A stretch of 21,721 nt of DNA, taken from the IMG/VR virus record IMGVR_UViG_3300009537_000206, positions 1 through 21,721 of that record; one strand, 5' to 3'. The notes beneath the pieces are model-generated. The model was not told the origin of the DNA and did not search any database. It was given only the letters and a program-made list of their open reading frames with translations. How positions within the stretch are numbered: the first letter of the stretch is position 1; each line of letters opens with the position of its first letter. The stretch comes from a virus. The position numbers and the translations under genes are program-made. Positions 19,813 to 21,721 of the stretch are shown piece by piece.

Positions 19813-20522
19813 AACCTACCGAACTCAAAAAAATCCTGAATGAACACGCCAAGTGGTTGGGCGGAGCTGGTGGCGCGCGCGCGTACCTTCGGGGCGCGAA
19901 CCTTCAGGACACGAACCTTCAGGGCGCAAACCTTCAGGGCGCAAACCTTCAGGACGCGGACCTTCGGGACGCGGACCTTCGGGACGCGGACCTTCAGAAC
20001 GCGAACCTTCGGGGTGCGGACCTTCAGGACTCGAACCTTCGGGGCTCGGACCTTCGGGACTCGGACCTTCGGGGCGCGGACCTTCGGGACTCGGACCTTC
20101 AGAATGCAAACCTTCAGGGTTCGAACCTTCAGAACGCGTACCTTGCGGGCTCGGACCTTCGGGGCTCGGACCTAACAAACGCAAAACTCCCGCATTTCCA
20201 AATCCCGCAGGAAGGCGGCTTGACCGTCTGGAAGGCTGGGTCTGACGGATGTGTTATCAAGCTGTACATTCCCGCCGCTGCCAAGCGCACCGCATCATTG
20301 ATAGGGCGCAAGTGCCGCGCAGAATACGTCAAAGTGCTGGCAATTTTCGACTGTGACGGGAGGCCGGAAGCTGAGTGCATGGGTTGGTTTCCTGATATTG
20401 GTTTTGTCTACCGCGTGGGCGAAACCGTCCATCCCGATAAGTATGACGATGATATTCGCGTGGAATGCTCACACGGCATCCATTTTTTCCTAACCCGCGA
20501 GGAAGCGGAGGAATGGGGCTGA
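19809..20522 (+). CDS. Pentapeptide-repeat protein with DUF5758-type C-terminal domain
   Basis: A 237-aa protein whose ATG overlaps the previous stop as ATGA. The N-terminus MKPTELKKILNEHAKWLGG is the usual cap of phage pentapeptide proteins. Residues 25-127 hold about 21 consecutive A(D/N)L(R/Q)x pentapeptides, which fold as a right-handed quadrilateral beta-helix in known structures. Residues about 130-237 contain VIKLYIPAAAKRTASLIGRK, then CRAEYVKVL, and end GIHFFLTREEAEEWG. This matches the DUF5758 pattern (K-x-x-I-P-x-x-A-K-R-T, C-R-A-E-x-A/V-K-V, G-x-H-F-F-x-T-R-E-E-A). Some pentapeptide proteins mimic DNA and protect gyrase, but that role is not established for this architecture. Confidence 0.85.
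   Translation: MKPTELKKILNEHAKWLGGAGGARAYLRGANLQDTNLQGANLQGANLQDADLRDADLRDADLQNANLRGADLQDSNLRGSDLRDSDLRGADLRDSDLQNANLQGSNLQNAYLAGSDLRGSDLTNAKLPHFQIPQEGGLTVWKAGSDGCVIKLYIPAAAKRTASLIGRKCRAEYVKVLAIFDCDGRPEAECMGWFPDIGFVYRVGETVHPDKYDDDIRVECSHGIHFFLTREEAEEWG
19881..20189 (+). repeat. 15-bp coding tandem repeat (pentapeptide array)
   Basis: About 21 units of 15 bp, most with the core ACCTTC followed by GGG or AGG codons, encode the pentapeptides. Leucine is almost always CTT and the next codon almost always CGG or CAG, so the DNA is far more uniform than the protein needs. This points to recent expansion by slippage or recombination. All frames are open through it, which creates shadow reading frames on both strands. 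Confidence 0.9.
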
Positions 20523-20553
20523 GGGGGTAATGAAACAGGAGTTGCTGGTATGA
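20512..20553 (+). promoter_or_regulatory. Duplicated leader, copy 1, with 7-codon mini-ORF
   Basis: This 42-bp segment matches the one at 21093-21134 at 37 of 42 positions. It includes the pentapeptide gene stop, a GAGGGGG ribosome binding site (20521-20527) and a mini-ORF MKQELLV (20530-20553) whose TGA overlaps the next gene's ATG (ATGA). GGAG inside the mini-ORF also lies 8 nt before that ATG. Confidence 0.7.
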
Positions 20554-20879
20554 CCGACATAACCAAGCTGCCCGACAGGTGGCGCACAGGCAAGCCCGTT
20601 CGTGATGATGAGCGATACGAGATACAAGGATATGACGCTTATTCTTCCGAAGAATGCGCCGATCAACTAGAGGCCGCACTGCCGAAGTGGACTGAAATCA
20701 CCGATGACCCGACCACGTGGCCGAAGGCGGGTGTATGGGTAATTATTTTTAGAAGTCAATTTCCATGTACTACAACCATTAACCACGAATGGCTAGAGCG
20801 CGGTGATTATGTCGGCAACTACTGGCGGCCTTTAATCCCCGGCCTCGACACACCGCCGCAGGAGGATAATGATGAGTAA
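20550..20879 (+). CDS. DUF551-like small phage protein, 109 aa
   Basis: ATG 20550 overlaps the stop of the upstream mini-ORF and has CAGGAG 8-13 nt upstream. Residues 1-45 are polar and helical. Residues about 47-95 read WTEITDDPTTWPKAGVWVII, then a variable part, and WLERGDYVGNYWRPL. This has the pattern W-x-x-I-x-D-x-P-x-x-x-P-x-x-G-x-x-V ... V-x-x-W-x-P-L of the DUF551 domain common in phage and prophage accessory regions. Function of that domain is unknown. The 3' end overlaps the next gene by 8-11 nt. Confidence 0.7.
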   Translation: MTDITKLPDRWRTGKPVRDDERYEIQGYDAYSSEECADQLEAALPKWTEITDDPTTWPKAGVWVIIFRSQFPCTTTINHEWLERGDYVGNYWRPLIPGLDTPPQEDNDE

Positions 20880-21063
20880 ATACCGCGTTGTTTCCAAACC
20901 CGACCTTCCAGCATCCCCCTGGGACGACGATTTCGATGATGCCAAGAGGCTAGAGTGGTGGCTGAACAGCATGCACGAGTCCGAGTGGGAGCTGGTGGCG
21001 GTCCTGCCAGATAAAGACTGGTGGATATTTCGGACGATTGACGATGGTGGAGAGTTACTGTGA
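20872..21063 (+). CDS. Unknown 63-aa acidic protein
   Basis: Two adjoining ATGs (20869 and 20872) follow AGGAGG (20860-20865). The second has the better 6-nt spacing, so I use it. The protein starts MSKYRVVSKPDLPASPWDDD, then has a helical part (DAKRLEWWLNSMHESEWEL) and a strand pair (LVAVLPDKDWWIFRTI). It is acidic and Trp-rich, and resembles short phage proteins of the type W-E-L-V-x-V...W-x-I-F-R-R/T, whose role is unknown. Its stop overlaps a GTG start as GTGA. Confidence 0.68.
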   Translation: MSKYRVVSKPDLPASPWDDDFDDAKRLEWWLNSMHESEWELVAVLPDKDWWIFRTIDDGGELL

Positions 21064-21134
21064 AGGACATTGAGTACAGCCTCCGCGCCGGGATTGGGGC
21101 TGAGGGGGTAATGGAGCTGGAGTTGCTGGTGTGA
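21060..21134 (+). CDS. 24-aa coupled micro-ORF containing leader copy 2
   Basis: GTG 21060 overlaps the previous stop (GTGA) and the frame stops at 21134, overlapping the next GTG start by four nt. It begins MKDIEYSLRAGIG (with GTG read as Met) and ends MELELLV, the in-frame mini-ORF of the duplicated leader. It may be a remnant gene or a pure coupling device. Confidence 0.4.
   Translation: MKDIEYSLRAGIGAEGVMELELLV
21093..21134 (+). promoter_or_regulatory. Duplicated leader, copy 2, with 7-codon mini-ORF
   Basis: This copy shares GGGGCTGAGGGGGTAATG and GGAGTTGCTGGT with copy 1 and has 5 differences in 42. The mini-ORF is MELELLV (21111-21134); its TGA overlaps a GTG start instead of ATG (GTGA). 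The first 20 bases differ at one position only. Confidence 0.7.
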
Positions 21135-21475
21135 GCGTGAAATCCTACTCGTACCCAATAAACCCAGCGCACTCCACTGTTTCGGGCTATACGGCCACAT
21201 CCAAGTATGGGCGCAAGCTATGGAATGAACTCGACTGGCGCGGGGTCTGGTTGGATGGCGGCGCACACATGTTCAATCCGTGCGGCGGGGAGTACCTGCA
21301 TGTGCGCGTACGCTATGACCCTGACCTGGACGGGTGGAGGTTGCGGGAGAGGCGGTGGTTCAGAGTGCGGTGCCGACATGAGATAGGCACGCGGTGGCGG
21401 GGCGGGACGGTGGTGGACGTTCGGGCAATCAAGGGCCGCGCCGCTGATTGGCGGTGGGTGGTGCTTGTTTCGTAA
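21131..21475 (+). CDS. Unknown 114-aa basic protein with GTG start
   Basis: Starts with GTG 21131, overlapping the mini-ORF stop; the GGAG of the leader lies 8 nt upstream. The protein MSVKSYSYPINPAHSTVSGY has a beta-type, Trp- and Arg-rich body (LWNELDWRGVWLDGG, LDGWRLRERRWFRVRCRHEIG) and ends VVLVS. There are two Cys, not a metal motif. GC content is high, and Trp and Arg are abundant. No family recognised. The stop overlaps a following 16-codon frame as TAATG. Confidence 0.62.
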   Translation: MSVKSYSYPINPAHSTVSGYTATSKYGRKLWNELDWRGVWLDGGAHMFNPCGGEYLHVRVRYDPDLDGWRLRERRWFRVRCRHEIGTRWRGGTVVDVRAIKGRAADWRWVVLVS

Positions 21476-21525
21476 TGAACGGATGGATTTGGTTGGTGAA
21501 ATGGATGGAGCGCGAAGATGCCTGA
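21475..21525 (+). CDS. 16-aa micro-ORF between coupled genes
   Basis: ATG 21475 shares its A with the previous TAA (TAATG) and the frame MNGWIWLVKWMEREDA stops at 21525, 8 nt inside the next gene. Its 3' part contains GGAGCGCGAAG, the ribosome binding region of the next gene. Probably a coupling spacer, like the other mini-ORFs of this operon. Confidence 0.3.
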   Translation: MNGWIWLVKWMEREDA

Positions 21526-21721
21526 ACAACCCCGCTGGCTGGTCATGCCGTCCCTGCCGCTCAAGGCCCACCTATGGCGCTACACCCACGACCAAGCCGG
21601 CGGCAGGCAGCACCTGTCCGCTTGCCTGCTGTGGGCGGCGCTGCGGGGCGATGAACAGCCGCTGGACGTGGAGCGGCCCAGGTGTGGGAATTGCAGACGG
21701 AAGGAGAATGACGATGAGTGA
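21518..21721 (+). CDS. Unknown 67-aa protein
   Basis: ATG 21518 has GGAG 10-13 nt upstream. The peptide MPEQPRWLVMPSLPLKAHLW is followed by a helical part with HLSACLLWAALRG and a CGNC knuckle near the end (about residues 56-59), then a charged tail (RRKENDDE). One CxxC plus His and another Cys could make a small zinc site, but this is uncertain. The stop TGA is the last three bases of the window. AAGGAG inside its end would serve the next gene. Confidence 0.6.
   Translation: MPEQPRWLVMPSLPLKAHLWRYTHDQAGGRQHLSACLLWAALRGDEQPLDVERPRCGNCRRKENDDE
21708..21721 (+). CDS. Start of a further gene, cut by the window edge
   Basis: AAGGAG (21701-21706) is followed by ATG at 21708 and, in frame, ATG at 21714. 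The second has 7-nt spacing and so is the likelier start. Only the first few codons are inside the window. The layout copies the GGAGG-ATGATGAGT junction at 20860-20877. Confidence 0.4.

Noticed and set aside
19881-20189. CRISPR-like regular repeats
   Set aside because: Units are 15 bp, directly adjoining and coding, without unique spacers; there are no cas genes.
19825-20245. Long open frames on both strands across the pentapeptide region
   Set aside because: The 15-bp unit keeps all frames open, giving artificial repeats such as S-P-E-G-P; only the frame with cap and DUF5758-type end is credible.

Overview
The window is part of a tailed double-stranded DNA bacteriophage genome (Caudoviricetes). 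No chromosomal housekeeping gene, rRNA, tRNA, CRISPR array, transposase or integrase was seen. The packaging and capsid block is recognisable by family features: small terminase, large terminase with Walker and nuclease motifs, a P22-like portal, a scaffold, an N4 gp56/DUF4043-like major capsid protein and a gp6-like adaptor. A P22-type portal with this capsid type and fibre genes fits a short-tailed (podovirus-like) virion. No tail tube, sheath or tape-measure gene is visible, but tail genes may lie beyond the left edge. Ribosome binding sites are mostly canonical AGGAGG-like. Together with the phage families this suggests a Gram-negative, probably proteobacterial, host; that is an inference.

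Layout. From about 14,130 leftwards every gene is on the minus strand and reads in virion-assembly order: three small proteins, TerS, TerL, portal, scaffold, a 36-aa membrane microprotein, major capsid protein, a capsid-adjacent protein, a lysine-tailed protein, the adaptor, a 36-aa coupled microgene, two small structural-type proteins and three fibre-region genes. The leftmost fibre gene runs off the window. Many junctions are 4-nt ATGA overlaps. Two perfect hairpins with cUUCGg tetraloops flank the capsid segment.

A divergent control region of about 216 bp (14,130-14,345) carries a 9-bp dyad over the GTG start of the first leftward gene. To its right all genes are on the plus strand. From 14.3 to 15.9 kb there is a compact array of small genes (two Cys-rich zinc-ribbon-like proteins, a membrane hairpin protein, basic proteins) punctuated by G-run hairpins. 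It is followed by terminators, a REP-like double palindrome and a stand-alone 237-aa gene with a strong terminator behind it. A 534-bp AT-rich non-coding region (16,978-17,511) holds helically phased CCTTAAAAA repeats, dyads and candidate promoters, and is the best candidate for a replication origin or control locus. Genes from 17.5 to 19.15 kb are small and mostly unknown; the first carries a degenerate His-Me/HNH-like zinc motif.

The right end (about 19.2-21.7 kb) looks GC-rich and accessory-like. An Imm5-like alanine-rich protein is coupled to a pentapeptide-repeat protein with a DUF5758-type C-terminus. A run of overlapping small genes follows, two of them preceded by the same 42-bp leader, which encodes a 7-codon mini-ORF overlapping the next start codon. 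I consider the duplicated leader, the Imm5/pentapeptide pair, the phased repeats and the overlooked microproteins the most interesting parts.
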